DNA from: Chitinophaga qingshengii
GTDB taxonomy: Bacteria > Bacteroidota > Bacteroidia > Chitinophagales > Chitinophagaceae
DNA: 64,000 bases
Direction: 5' to 3'
Assembly (NCBI RefSeq): GCF_014529935.1
Contig: NZ_JACVFC010000001.1
Location: 1,550,001 to 1,614,000 of the forward strand
A program made the position numbers and the translations under genes. The stretch's first letter is position 1; each line of letters starts with the position of its first letter. This document shows positions 25,708-35,384 of the stretch, piece after piece. The notes below the pieces were generated by a model. That model was not told where the DNA came from, did not search any database, and saw only the letters and a list, made by a program, of their open reading frames with translations.

Positions 25708-28245
25708 ATGGACACGCGCAGGGAATTCCTAAAAAAATCTTTATTGCTTTCAGGCGCCGCAGGCGTCTCTACCATCATGCCCGCCTCTATACAACGGGCA
25801 CTCGCTATCGATCCAACACCGGGCAGCACCTGGCTCGATGCGGAACACATCGTTATCCTGATGCAGGAAAACCGCTCTTTCGATCACTGCTTCGGCACGC
25901 TGCAGGGCGTAAGAGGCTTCCATGATCCACGGGCTATTCCGTTGCCCGACCTGAAACCCGTTTGGTTCCAGACCGACGACAAAGGCGATACCTATGCGCC
26001 TTTCCGCCTGGATATCAAAGATACTAAGATCACCTGGATGGGCTCCCTGCCTCACTCGCGGGCCAGCCAGGTAGACGCCTATAACGCCGGCAAACACGAT
26101 CAATGGCTACTTGCGAAAAAACCAGGCAATAAACAATATGCACATATGCCGCTCACCATGGGGTACTTCACCCGGGAAGACCTTCCCTTCAATTACGCCA
26201 TGGCAGATGCTTTCACGATATGCGACCAACATTTTTGCTCGGGTATGACCAGCACCACGCCCAACCGCTCCTTCTTCTGGACCGGCAAAATTACCAGCGA
26301 AGAAAACGGCCGCGCTAAAGTAAATATCCGCAACGACGACTTCAGCTACGGCAAACACACCTGGAAAACGTTTCCTGAGCTGCTGACGGAAAACAAGGTG
26401 AACTGGAAATTTTACCAGAACGATCTCAGCTGCGGCGGCGGCTTCAAAGGAGAAGAAAGAGCCTGGCTGGCTAACTTTGGCTGTAACCTCCTCGAATTCT
26501 TCGAAGCATATCATGTGAAGTTCTCCTCCCGTTATATCCAAACCCTGCTCAAACAGGCGGAAACGCTGCCGGAAGAGATCAACAAACTACAGGAAGCCTC
26601 TCCCTCCTCCGATGATGCCGCGCAGAAAATACGCGTGGAAATCGCGAAAAAACAAGAGGTACTGGACAACGCCACAAAAGAACTGGCGAAATGGAACAAG
26701 GAAAGTTTTGAGCAACTAAATGATGAGCAAAAACAACTGTACCGCAACGCTTTTGTGATCAACAGCGGCGATCCCAACTTCCGCAACGTTACTACCTTCC
26801 GCTACACCGACGATGGACAGGACCGCCAGGTAACCGTTCCCGCCGGCGATATCCTGCACCAGTTCCGCCAGGATGTACGGGAAGGTAAACTGCCGACGGT
26901 GTCCTGGCTCAGCGGCCCTCAGAACTTCTCCGACCACCCCAGTGCCCCCTGGTACGGCGCCTGGTACGTTTCAGAGATCATGGACATCCTCACCGGCAAC
27001 CCGGAAGTATGGAAGAAGACCATCTTCATCGTTACCTATGATGAAAATGATGGTTACTACGACCACGTACCGCCTTTCTCCATCCCCGATGAAAACAAAC
27101 CAGGCACGGGTAAGGTGTCCGGTGGTATTGACACGGAAGTGGAACATGTAAGACTGGAGAATGAACTGGCGCAAGGCATCCACAAAAAACAGGCCCGCGA
27201 AGCGCCTATCGGACTGGGATTCCGGGTACCGCTGCTCATCGCTTCTCCCTGGAGCCGCGGCGGTAAAGTATGCTCACAGGTATTCGACCATACCTCTACC
27301 CTGCAGTTCCTGGAAAAATTCGTGAATGGTAAATACGGCAAACAAATACACCTTGACAATATCAGTCAGTGGAGACGCGCTATCTGCGGGGACCTCACAG
27401 CTGCCTTCAGCACATTTGTACCCAACAAAGACAAACTCCCCTTCCTGCAAAAGGAAAAATTTGTGCAGGAAATCTATAACGCCCAGTTCAAAGGTATACC
27501 CGGCGGCTTTAAAAAGCTGACACCGGATACACTGGCACAGGTAACGGGGAAGACTACACCGGCCCAACTGCTGGCGCCACAGGAAAAAGGCGTACGCCCG
27601 TCACCGTCATTGCCCTATGAACTGTATGTGGATATTTCCCGGCAGCCGGGCAGCCAACAGCTGACGGCCACCTTCAAAGCCGGCAACCAGGTATTCGGCG
27701 CCTCCGCAGCAGGGTCGCCTTTCACCGTGATTGCCCCGGTAAAGTTCAAAGATGAAAAAGGGAATACCGATCAATGCCGCAACTGGTCTTTTGCTGTAAA
27801 AGCAGGCGACCAGCTCCAATACGAATGGCCGTTGCAGGCGTTTGAAAACAATCGCTATCATCTCCAGGTGAACGGTCCCAATGGCTTCTTCCGCGAAGCT
27901 ACCGGTAATATGGAAGATCCGGCCCTTACGACTACGTGCACCTATGAACGAAATAAATCTTCCCAAAAACTAACAGGCAATGCGGTGCTCTCCCTGTCTA
28001 ATAGCGGTAACCAACCACTGACAATCACCATCCGCGACAACGCCTATGGCAATAAATCCATTACCCGTACGGTCACCAAAGACCAGTTAGCGCTGATTAC
28101 CCTGCCCCTGCAATCCAGCAAGGGCTGGTACGACTTTACCGTACAGGCGGAAGGCCATACATCCTTTGCCCGGAGATATGCCGGACGGGTGGAAACCGGC
28201 CAGGAGAGCATTACTGACCCGTATATGGGAAAAATATCGGGATAA
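25708..28245 (+). CDS. Phosphocholine-type phospholipase C, Tat-exported
   Basis: 845 residues. Twin-arginine signal (MDTRREFLKKSLLLSGAAGV). Catalytic phosphoesterase domain about 45-600: HIVILMQENRSFDHCFGTLQ, the metal site in MTSTTPNRSFFWTGK, TYDENDGYYDHVPPF and the SPWSRGGKVCSQVFDHTSTL motif with its Asp and His. A predicted coiled coil (about 275-350, rich in Lys/Glu/Gln) is inserted. Two C-terminal beta domains (about 635-835) are those of the non-haemolytic PLC family. It should cleave phosphatidylcholine or sphingomyelin to phosphocholine, outside the cytoplasm. Longer than the Pseudomonas enzymes, but usual for Bacteroidota. Confidence 0.92.
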   Translation: MDTRREFLKKSLLLSGAAGVSTIMPASIQRALAIDPTPGSTWLDAEHIVILMQENRSFDHCFGTLQGVRGFHDPRAIPLPDLKPVWFQTDDKGDTYAPFRLDIKDTKITWMGSLPHSRASQVDAYNAGKHDQWLLAKKPGNKQYAHMPLTMGYFTREDLPFNYAMADAFTICDQHFCSGMTSTTPNRSFFWTGKITSEENGRAKVNIRNDDFSYGKHTWKTFPELLTENKVNWKFYQNDLSCGGGFKGEERAWLANFGCNLLEFFEAYHVKFSSRYIQTLLKQAETLPEEINKLQEASPSSDDAAQKIRVEIAKKQEVLDNATKELAKWNKESFEQLNDEQKQLYRNAFVINSGDPNFRNVTTFRYTDDGQDRQVTVPAGDILHQFRQDVREGKLPTVSWLSGPQNFSDHPSAPWYGAWYVSEIMDILTGNPEVWKKTIFIVTYDENDGYYDHVPPFSIPDENKPGTGKVSGGIDTEVEHVRLENELAQGIHKKQAREAPIGLGFRVPLLIASPWSRGGKVCSQVFDHTSTLQFLEKFVNGKYGKQIHLDNISQWRRAICGDLTAAFSTFVPNKDKLPFLQKEKFVQEIYNAQFKGIPGGFKKLTPDTLAQVTGKTTPAQLLAPQEKGVRPSPSLPYELYVDISRQPGSQQLTATFKAGNQVFGASAAGSPFTVIAPVKFKDEKGNTDQCRNWSFAVKAGDQLQYEWPLQAFENNRYHLQVNGPNGFFREATGNMEDPALTTTCTYERNKSSQKLTGNAVLSLSNSGNQPLTITIRDNAYGNKSITRTVTKDQLALITLPLQSSKGWYDFTVQAEGHTSFARRYAGRVETGQESITDPYMGKISG

Positions 28246-28291
28246 TTTATGGAATCCGGGCTGTTGATGGCATCATGCTGAAAAATGGTGA

Positions 28292-29068
28292 ATGAAATAT
28301 TTTCTTTTAATACTTTTCAACATGTCCAGCTTCGCATCCTGCGGCCAGCAGCCCGGTTCCTCCATGCCTCCGCTGATCCGCTATGATTCCATCGGCACAG
28401 GTATCCTGCAAATCAGCTTCGAGCCTGAAACACCCCTTTACGCCCATCCGGATGATACCCGGCCTTTTGACATCCTGAAGATCGAACAAGATAAGAATGG
28501 CAGTTATATCTTTCAGACCGGTGTGCTACAAAAACGTTTTGCCCCCTATCAGTTGTTTGCCGGCGATACGTATGAGTCAGGCCGGCAACATATACGGTCA
28601 GGTCTCGCTCACTTTCCACCGGCGCTGAAATTTCGCGTAGTAAAAGCCACCAGCCAATATTTCCAGGTGGTGATCAATGAACAGGAAAAGCTCACCTGCT
28701 TTATCCGCATCCATCCACATTACGCCTTATATCAGACAACGGCAGAAAGAGCATCCCACCTGAGCAGCCCCACCCCTGACGCCCACTGGTATCTCTATGA
28801 AACCTGGGAACATTTTTTACAACGTCTCATTTATGTAAGCGTTAAACCTGGTATCCCATTTTACGACGCTCCCGACGGAAAGAAAATTTCTCTGCCCAAA
28901 CAGGAAGAAAATCAGTATTGTTGCTTTAAAGTAGGCGAGGTAAAGGGAGACTGGGCGCAGCTCCTGGACAGAGCAGACTACTACAAAAAAAAGAAACCTT
29001 ACGGCTGGGTAAAATGGCATAACGGCATCACACCCAACATCCACATGACCGAAGTCGTATATAAATAA
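28292..29068 (+). CDS. Secreted SH3-like protein, paralogue 1
   Basis: 258 residues, MKYFLLILFNMSSFASCGQQ: a signal peptide with a lipobox-like FASC. The body holds two beta-rich modules: one about 35-130 (ISFEPETPLYAHPDDTRPFD) and one about 175-250 (VKPGIPFYDAPDGKK, then FKVGEVKGDWAQLLD and PYGWVKWHNG). The second has the layout of a bacterial SH3 domain. No known family name. It is followed 14 bp later by a clear paralogue (tandem duplication), and follows phospholipase C by 46 bp, so all three may be one transcript. Confidence 0.7.
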   Translation: MKYFLLILFNMSSFASCGQQPGSSMPPLIRYDSIGTGILQISFEPETPLYAHPDDTRPFDILKIEQDKNGSYIFQTGVLQKRFAPYQLFAGDTYESGRQHIRSGLAHFPPALKFRVVKATSQYFQVVINEQEKLTCFIRIHPHYALYQTTAERASHLSSPTPDAHWYLYETWEHFLQRLIYVSVKPGIPFYDAPDGKKISLPKQEENQYCCFKVGEVKGDWAQLLDRADYYKKKKPYGWVKWHNGITPNIHMTEVVYK

Positions 29069-29082
29069 ATCATTCCTAAAAC

Positions 29083-29847
29083 ATGCAACACTTACTGTTA
29101 ATCCTTTCCACCATGTTCTCATTTTTTTCTGATTACCAGGGCCACGGCCCTGCTCTTCCTTCATTGCCCCACAATGATTCACTGGGCATAGGTCTTCTGC
29201 AGGTAAGTTTTATAGAGCCGATACCTTTATATGCTTCCGCAGAAGCCACACAGCCGTTTGATACACTCGTTATCAAACAAAAGAAGGATGGCAGTTATGC
29301 TTTCCTGACGAAAGTGCTGAAGAAAAACCTCGCCCCTTTCCGCCTTTTTGAAGGCGACACCAACGAAGGCGGCCGCCGGCACACCAACATGGGCTTGATT
29401 CATTTCCCGCCTGAATTACAGTTACGGGTGATAAAAGCTACCAGCACCCATTTCCAGGTGGTGATCAATGAACAGGAAAAGCTGACTGTTTTCATCCGGA
29501 TAAACCCGGCCTACACGATGTATCATAAATTATTTGACAGGGAGCGTAACGCGTCAAAGACCGACCCCCGCTGGTATGTGTACGAAACCTGGGAAAACGT
29601 GCTGCAACGGGCCTACATCGTTCATATTAAAAAAGATATACCTGTATTCGAAAGCCCCGGTGGCGACAGGATTCCTTTCCCCAAACTGGAAGATGGCTGT
29701 GATGATTGTTTTCATATAGGAGAAATAAAGGGAGATTGGGCGCAGATGATAGACAGGCAGGACCGTAAAAAGAAACCCTATGGCTGGGTAAAATGGCGGG
29801 ATGCCAAAACACTGCTGGTCACTTATATGGAGTTCGGATACGAATAA
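29083..29847 (+). CDS. Secreted SH3-like protein, paralogue 2
   Basis: 254 residues, MQHLLLILSTMFSFFSDYQG. It matches the preceding protein over its whole length; shared blocks include SLGIGLLQVSF, KATSTHFQVVINEQEKLTVF, the YVYETWENVLQRA stretch and the closing KKPYGWVKWRD. Unlike paralogue 1 the signal lacks the lipobox Cys, so one copy may be membrane-anchored and the other free. Function unknown; the SH3-like end suggests binding to a wall or peptide ligand, as inference only. Confidence 0.7.
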   Translation: MQHLLLILSTMFSFFSDYQGHGPALPSLPHNDSLGIGLLQVSFIEPIPLYASAEATQPFDTLVIKQKKDGSYAFLTKVLKKNLAPFRLFEGDTNEGGRRHTNMGLIHFPPELQLRVIKATSTHFQVVINEQEKLTVFIRINPAYTMYHKLFDRERNASKTDPRWYVYETWENVLQRAYIVHIKKDIPVFESPGGDRIPFPKLEDGCDDCFHIGEIKGDWAQMIDRQDRKKKPYGWVKWRDAKTLLVTYMEFGYE

Positions 29848-29854
29848 ATAAAAG

Positions 29855-29886
29855 GCCCCGGAACAGGTATTTCACCTGCCCGGGGC
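29855..29886 (-). terminator. Hairpin terminator between convergent genes
   Basis: GCCCCGG at 29855-29861 pairs with CCGGGGC at 29880-29886, with an inner AGGT/ACCT pair. On the minus strand the stem is followed by TTTTATTTATTC, so it mainly serves the oxidoreductase transcript arriving from the right. Confidence 0.75.
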
Positions 29887-29893
29887 AAAAGCG

Positions 29894-30892
29894 CTACACA
29901 TTCATCATTACAGGAGCGCCCTTTTTCTTTTTGCTGGCATCGGCTGCTTCCATGAAGGCGATCATCTCGATCGTCTCCTGCGGTTCTACCGGCACTATGC
30001 CGGTTTGAAAGAAGGAAGCAATTTGTGTGACCAGGGGTTGATAAGAATTAAAATCACCGATAGGCATAATCGCTTTTTCTCCGAAAGCATGACCGCCAAA
30101 GCCATAAGGACCTTTAATCACACCGCGCAGCGTACCAATACGGCCATCAGCCCATACACCGGTTACCTGGTCCATATCTGCGGAGGTGGTACGGGTTACT
30201 TTACGGCAACCGGTACCCATCAGCGCAAACAGGATCTCCACTCCATGAATGCCATACCAGAAAAGATCCGGATGCGTTTTTTCGGTGGGTGACGGCGTGT
30301 ACACGTCTGCACCGGCTACCTTGCCGATCTTGCCTTGTTTCACCTGTTGTACGCTATCAATAAAACGTAAAGCGGAAGAGGAGAATACGGGCACCTTATA
30401 TTTTTCAGCGGCTTTAAAAATCGCCTTTGTATCAGCCAGGGAAGCGGCAATCGGCTTATCAATGAAAATACGTTTGCCTGCTTTAAACACCGGAAGCGCT
30501 TGTTCCAGGTGTACGCGGCCGTCGTTGGATTCCAGCAGAACAACGTCTACCTTGTCCAATAAAGCAGCGATAGAGTCCACTATCTCCACGCCCAATTCCT
30601 TTACCTTGGCCAGATTGCCGGGTACCATCTCCAAACTGGAAGCGATGTCTTTACTACCCTGGGGATAGGCGGCCACTACTTTAAACCCATGATAAGCCGG
30701 ATCCGCATTGGGAGCATTGAACATTTTGGAAAACTCCACACTATGGGAAGTGTCCAGTCCGATGATGCCTATCCGTTTTCCCGCTTCAACGGGCGTACCG
30801 GCAAACAGGGAATTGGCCCGGCCAACGAGGCCGAGCCCAACACCTGTTATTGCCGCTGTTCTGAGAAATTTCCTGCGATCGTATGCGGTCAT
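29894..30892 (-). CDS. Gfo/Idh/MocA oxidoreductase with a Tat signal
   Basis: 332 residues. Twin-arginine-type leader (YDRRKFLRTAAITGVGLGLV), so the enzyme would be exported already folded with its NAD(P). Rossmann domain from about 38 (RIGIIGLDTSHSVEFSKMFN), the family's EKP-like step as RIFIDKPIAASLADTKAIF about 138-156, then the C-terminal substrate domain with WYGIHGVEILFALMGTGC. Such exported members oxidise sugars or keto-glycosides in the periplasm. It is the last gene of the long sigma-FecR-SusCD block, 36 bp after the MFS gene. Confidence 0.87.
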   Translation of the reverse strand: MTAYDRRKFLRTAAITGVGLGLVGRANSLFAGTPVEAGKRIGIIGLDTSHSVEFSKMFNAPNADPAYHGFKVVAAYPQGSKDIASSLEMVPGNLAKVKELGVEIVDSIAALLDKVDVVLLESNDGRVHLEQALPVFKAGKRIFIDKPIAASLADTKAIFKAAEKYKVPVFSSSALRFIDSVQQVKQGKIGKVAGADVYTPSPTEKTHPDLFWYGIHGVEILFALMGTGCRKVTRTTSADMDQVTGVWADGRIGTLRGVIKGPYGFGGHAFGEKAIMPIGDFNSYQPLVTQIASFFQTGIVPVEPQETIEMIAFMEAADASKKKKGAPVMMNV

Positions 30893-30928
30893 GATATTTA
30901 TTTATTTTGAAATTTTTTGATTTACTGT

Positions 30929-32116
30929 TTATTTATCTTCCTTAAACAAAAAAACAAACAACAACAGAAAAACGACGGTAATGCCGGCAGGCACCAGCCA
31001 GATAGCCTGCCAGTCATATGCAGGTCCGGCGGGCGTAGCCTGACTAAAACGCCGTGCCACAAATCCCGATACATAGGAGCCTATCAGCATACCGATACCA
31101 TAGGTAGCCAGCGTAATCAATCCCTGTGCTGCGTTTTTCACCGTTTCACCCGCCTTCTTGTCCGTATAAATTTGTCCGGTTACAAAAAAGAAATCGTAAC
31201 ACATGCCATGCAGCACTATACCGCCATAGAGCATCCAAACACCGGCGCCACTATCGCCATAGGCAAACAGGATATAACGCAGTATCCAACAGGCCATACC
31301 CAGTACCAGCATACGTTTTACGCCCATCCTGACAAACAGCAGCGGCATCAGCAGCATAAAGAGGAACTCCGATACCTGTCCCAGCGTCATTTTGCCGGCA
31401 GCGTTGCTCATACCGGTATGGTTCAGAAACGCATTGGTAAAGCTGTAATAGAACGCCAGCGGGATACACACAGCAATGGCGGTAATAAAAAACAGCCAGT
31501 AAGCGCGGCTTTTAAACAATACCAATGCATCCAGTCCCAGGATATCTGACAACTGCACTTTTTTCTTTACCGGCGGCGTGCCGGGAAGAAAAAAGCTGTA
31601 AATACCAAGCAACAGTGAGCTGGCAGCGGCAATATGAAAGGTGGCAGCGGTGGTTTCTACTTTCGCAAAACCAATCAGCAATCCGGCAGCAATCCACCCT
31701 ACGGTACCGAATACACGTACGGAAGGAAACTCCCTTCCGGCATCTGTCATCTGCCGGAAGGAAATGGAATTGGCCAGCGACATGGTAGGCATATACAATA
31801 ATGTATACAACAGGATCAGCCACCAGAAGCTGCCGAAATCCTGTACGCTGCCCGTTAGGTACAAAGTGGCTGCCCCCGCCAGGTGCAGCACGCCCAACAC
31901 CTTCTGTGCGGCAAAAAAACGGTCAGCAATTAACCCCACAAAAAACGGGGAGATAATGGCCGCAATGGAAAGGTTGGCATAGGCTGCCCCTACCTGCACC
32001 GCGTCTGCTTTGAGCGCGGTGATCAGGTAAGTGCCCATGGTCACATACCAGGCACCCCAGGTGAAGTACTCCAGCAGCATCAGGACAGACAGTCGCACCC
32101 GTACGGAAAGGGACAT
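30929..32116 (-). CDS. MFS symporter, NupG/XapB (nucleoside:H+) type
   Basis: 395 residues with twelve hydrophobic segments, starting MSLSVRVRLSVLMLLEYFTW. The EYFTWGAWYVTMGTYL opening and SPFFVGLIADRFFAAQKVLG loop are typical of the nucleoside:proton symporter group. In Bacteroidota this group often lies next to Gfo/Idh genes and probably carries sugars or their oxidised forms; that is inference from context. It starts 4 bp after the stop of the dehydrogenase gene and is followed by Gfo/Idh, so uptake of the periplasmic product is a reasonable role. Confidence 0.86.
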   Translation of the reverse strand: MSLSVRVRLSVLMLLEYFTWGAWYVTMGTYLITALKADAVQVGAAYANLSIAAIISPFFVGLIADRFFAAQKVLGVLHLAGAATLYLTGSVQDFGSFWWLILLYTLLYMPTMSLANSISFRQMTDAGREFPSVRVFGTVGWIAAGLLIGFAKVETTAATFHIAAASSLLLGIYSFFLPGTPPVKKKVQLSDILGLDALVLFKSRAYWLFFITAIAVCIPLAFYYSFTNAFLNHTGMSNAAGKMTLGQVSEFLFMLLMPLLFVRMGVKRMLVLGMACWILRYILFAYGDSGAGVWMLYGGIVLHGMCYDFFFVTGQIYTDKKAGETVKNAAQGLITLATYGIGMLIGSYVSGFVARRFSQATPAGPAYDWQAIWLVPAGITVVFLLLFVFLFKEDK

Positions 32117-32120
32117 ACAA

Positions 32121-35100
32121 TTAATTATTATTGGAGAAATTAATCCAGTCTACGTTAAAGAGATAACCATCTTTACCGTCAGCACTTTTGAATACAAAAT
32201 ACAGGTCATGCTGACCGGTAACCGGCTGTATGGCAGCGGAAACCGGTTTCCAGCCTGCGGTTGGACCGGCAGCTGCGGCGTTTCCGGCTTTCACCGTAGC
32301 GGTACCCACCAGTGGTCCGTCGCGTTTGTCGAGGTGCACTTCTATCACACCGCCGATGCCCTGTTCCTGAACGTTGAACTGCAGACTTTTTACACCATCC
32401 ATAAAGAGATGATTAAAGCGGACATAACTGTTGTTCGGTACCGCCGTGTAAGCCAATCCTGCCGTGGTAATGGTGATCAGGCTTACATTACCTTCATCAA
32501 AGTCCTCTGCCTGCACCCGCGGATTTCTCAGCATGATATAATCCCGGCCTGTCAGTGACTCAATATTATGCGCACCCTTATCGGTATACGTGGCCATCAG
32601 CAGGTAACCGCCTTCTGTACCTTTACCGGCATGTGCTTTAAAGGACTGTACTCCCTGCATAGGCAAGGTAGCTCCCGCACTGCTGAGTGACAGGATATAA
32701 CGTACAATCTCTTTGGCATCATCGGTAGACATATCCGGGTGAGCGGACATGGTGCGGTTGCCCCAGCTGCCGCTGCCACCGGAAATAACTTTAGCCGCCA
32801 GTTTATTCACATTAGCTTCGTTATCCGCATACCTTTTTGCTACCTCCTGTAAGCTGGGACCTACAGAAGCTGTATTCTCGGTGTGACAAGCCTTACAGTC
32901 CAGCGACCAGAACAACTGATGTCCTTTCGCAAACTTCGTATTGCCATTGCCGTTATTAGCCAATACCAACGCAAAGTCTTTTCCCATAGGGAGATAATCA
33001 AACGTAATTTTCACCTTGCTGCTGTCGGGTGTACCATCTTCGGGGTCCTGCACCGTCACTTTATAATCCAGTGCGGTATTGTCCCAGTAGAAGCTCTTGT
33101 TGGCCGTGGTCACGATCTTCACATCCGGTGGCGTGTTGCCCACTTTGATATCTACAGAAGAGGTTCCTTTACCGCCATGGTCGTCGGATACGGTCAGATC
33201 TACCTTGTAAATACCCGGTTGGGAGAAAGTATAATCTATCTGTTCACCGGTTAACTGTTTATCACCGATCTTCCAGGTATAAGTCAGTTTATCGCCTTTA
33301 TCATAGTCCATAGAACCGGCAGCGGAGAGTTTTACCGTCATCGGCGCGCCGCCGTACAGTTGACTCGTGCGGATATTGGCCACAGGTTGACGATTGCCTT
33401 CTGAATACGTGATACGCACCAATTTAGCATTAGAGTTTTTGGAGAACCAGTTGGTACCATACTCCAGCATGTAAATGCTTCCATCGGGTGCAAACTTCAT
33501 GTCTACCGGTGCAGCAAAATCAATGTTCTCCAGGAAGGGTTCCATCCGCAGGTAATTGCCCGCGGAGTCCAGCGTTACTGCCATAATCCAGTGGCGCATC
33601 CATTCGTAGATAAACAGTTTGCCGTTATAGTAATCAGATAATTTATAGGGGGCATCTTTGAACATATCGCTGTAAAACACAGGTCCGGCCATGGCGGTCT
33701 CGCCACCTTTGCCCACCAGCGGGAACACCGGTGAAGAGGCATCACCATACCATATCATCGCAGGTTGCGCCGGTGGCAGTTCTTTGATACCGGTATTATG
33801 CGGAGAATTATTGATCGGTTTCATCGGGTCCTTGCCCGGACGCTCTTTCATAGTAGCGTAGTCCAGCAACGGATAGGCTTCATTATTACCATTGAAGTAA
33901 GGCCATCCGAAGAAGCCCGGTTTCTTTGCCTGGTTAATTTCATCGAAGCTCAGGGTGCTGCCTTCCGCAGAGGGCACTTTGGTATCCGGTCCCACATCAC
34001 CCCAGTACACAAAAGCATTTTTCATGTCTACAGAGAAGCGGTAAGGATTGCGGCATCCCATCACATAAATTTCAGGACGGCCTTTGGAACCGTCTTTGGG
34101 GAACAGGTTACCGTCCGGGATGGAATAGGTACCATCCGGTTCGGGTTTGATACGCAGGATTTTACCGCGCAAATCCATGCTGTTGGCGGAACTGGCCTGG
34201 TCGTCAGACAGTTCGCGGCCGGGTCTTTCATCAACCGGCGTATAGCCGTGTGTTTCTTCTGCATTGGTATTATCTCCAATGGATAAATACAGCAGATCGT
34301 TGGGGCCAAAGAACAGGTAGCCCGCAGAGTGACAGCAATAACGGCGCTGTGTAGGCACTTCCATCAGTATTTTTTCGGAAGCCATGTCCAGTTTATCACC
34401 ATGCAGCTCAAGGCGCACCAGTTTATTGAACCATTTTTCACCAGCTGGCGCATAATAGAAATACACCCAGTGATTTTTTTCAAATTGAGGGTCCAGGGCC
34501 ACTCCCAGCAGCCCGTCTTCAATACCGCTGAATACATCGAAGCGGCCAATGGTTTTCGTTTGCCGCAGCTGGGCGTCGTACATTTTCACACCACCTTTCC
34601 GTTCCACAAACAGTACGTTACCTCCCGGCAGGATACACATCTCCATGGGCTCATCCAATCCATGGTCCAATACCGTATAGGTGTAACGGTTAGTATCCGG
34701 CGGTGCAATGGTCAGCGATCTGGTATAATCCGGTAAGGCGTTATTGCCTACCAGGTAACGGATAGCCGGTTGTATGGTTGCAGCTGTAGCCGTAGCAGAC
34801 ACGATGTAGAGGCGTCCTTTATCCTGTTCCAGTTCCTTACCTTCCGGTAATGTATTCCATTCCCGCAGCCAGAGCCATCCCTGCTTTACAGTACCGCTGT
34901 CTTTCACCGCCAGGATACCGCCGCCGCCGGCTTCCGCATAACGTTTCAACGCAGGGATATCCCGGTAGTTAAGACTATCCGTCAGTGAAAAAGGGACACA
35001 CACCGCACTGAAGCCGCGCAGGGAATCATCCTGGAAATACTGTCTATCGCCGGTCAGTACAATTTGCCAGCCTTCTTTTTGTCCGGCTTCCTGCAATTGT

Positions 35101-35213
35101 TTCACCCAGGCGCTTTCGGCATTTTTGGTATAACAAAGGATACGGGTAACAGAACGTTTTGCTCCACACGCGGTCAGCAATGCAAGCAATACAGGCAACC
35201 ATAATTTCTTCAT
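32121..35213 (-). CDS. Multidomain lipoprotein: ThuA-like, sugar dehydrogenase, PKD, cytochrome c, CBM-like
   Basis: 1030 residues, lipobox LLTAC with Cys16. Order: a divergent ThuA-like flavodoxin-fold region (about 22-160); a PQQ-type glucose/sorbosone dehydrogenase beta-propeller (about 180-605: LDEPMEMCILPGGNVLFVER, GIEDGLLGVALDPQF, GCRNPYRFSVD); a PKD domain (607-693); a cytochrome c domain with CKACH at 773-777 and a distal Met region; and a C-terminal CBM6-like beta-sandwich (about 890-1030, RVQAEDFDEGN). It should oxidise a sugar at the membrane and pass electrons to its own haem. It follows SusD in the same direction. Confidence 0.9.
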   Translation of the reverse strand: MKKLWLPVLLALLTACGAKRSVTRILCYTKNAESAWVKQLQEAGQKEGWQIVLTGDRQYFQDDSLRGFSAVCVPFSLTDSLNYRDIPALKRYAEAGGGGILAVKDSGTVKQGWLWLREWNTLPEGKELEQDKGRLYIVSATATAATIQPAIRYLVGNNALPDYTRSLTIAPPDTNRYTYTVLDHGLDEPMEMCILPGGNVLFVERKGGVKMYDAQLRQTKTIGRFDVFSGIEDGLLGVALDPQFEKNHWVYFYYAPAGEKWFNKLVRLELHGDKLDMASEKILMEVPTQRRYCCHSAGYLFFGPNDLLYLSIGDNTNAEETHGYTPVDERPGRELSDDQASSANSMDLRGKILRIKPEPDGTYSIPDGNLFPKDGSKGRPEIYVMGCRNPYRFSVDMKNAFVYWGDVGPDTKVPSAEGSTLSFDEINQAKKPGFFGWPYFNGNNEAYPLLDYATMKERPGKDPMKPINNSPHNTGIKELPPAQPAMIWYGDASSPVFPLVGKGGETAMAGPVFYSDMFKDAPYKLSDYYNGKLFIYEWMRHWIMAVTLDSAGNYLRMEPFLENIDFAAPVDMKFAPDGSIYMLEYGTNWFSKNSNAKLVRITYSEGNRQPVANIRTSQLYGGAPMTVKLSAAGSMDYDKGDKLTYTWKIGDKQLTGEQIDYTFSQPGIYKVDLTVSDDHGGKGTSSVDIKVGNTPPDVKIVTTANKSFYWDNTALDYKVTVQDPEDGTPDSSKVKITFDYLPMGKDFALVLANNGNGNTKFAKGHQLFWSLDCKACHTENTASVGPSLQEVAKRYADNEANVNKLAAKVISGGSGSWGNRTMSAHPDMSTDDAKEIVRYILSLSSAGATLPMQGVQSFKAHAGKGTEGGYLLMATYTDKGAHNIESLTGRDYIMLRNPRVQAEDFDEGNVSLITITTAGLAYTAVPNNSYVRFNHLFMDGVKSLQFNVQEQGIGGVIEVHLDKRDGPLVGTATVKAGNAAAAGPTAGWKPVSAAIQPVTGQHDLYFVFKSADGKDGYLFNVDWINFSNNN

Positions 35214-35240
35214 TGTTGTTGTTTAAAAGTCTATTTATGT

Positions 35241-35384
35241 TAATTACGAATTACGGATTACGAATTACGAATGAGGAGTTTGTTTACTGTATCAAATCCA
35301 TTTTTTGCTGCCTTTAAAATTCTTTCCAGCTTATTATTCATATGAAACCTGCATTCGTAATTCGTAATCCGTAATTAGTAATTA
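35241..35384. repeat. 33-bp inverted repeat flanking the SusD gene end
   Basis: 35241-35273 (TAATTACGAATTACGGATTA and on) and 35352-35384 are reverse complements with one mismatch, 78 bp apart; the right arm includes the SusD stop codon. Each arm is built of internal AATTACG units. The loop has no gene. It may work as a stem-loop that attenuates transcription between SusD and the dehydrogenase, or be a member of a repeat family. Confidence 0.75.
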
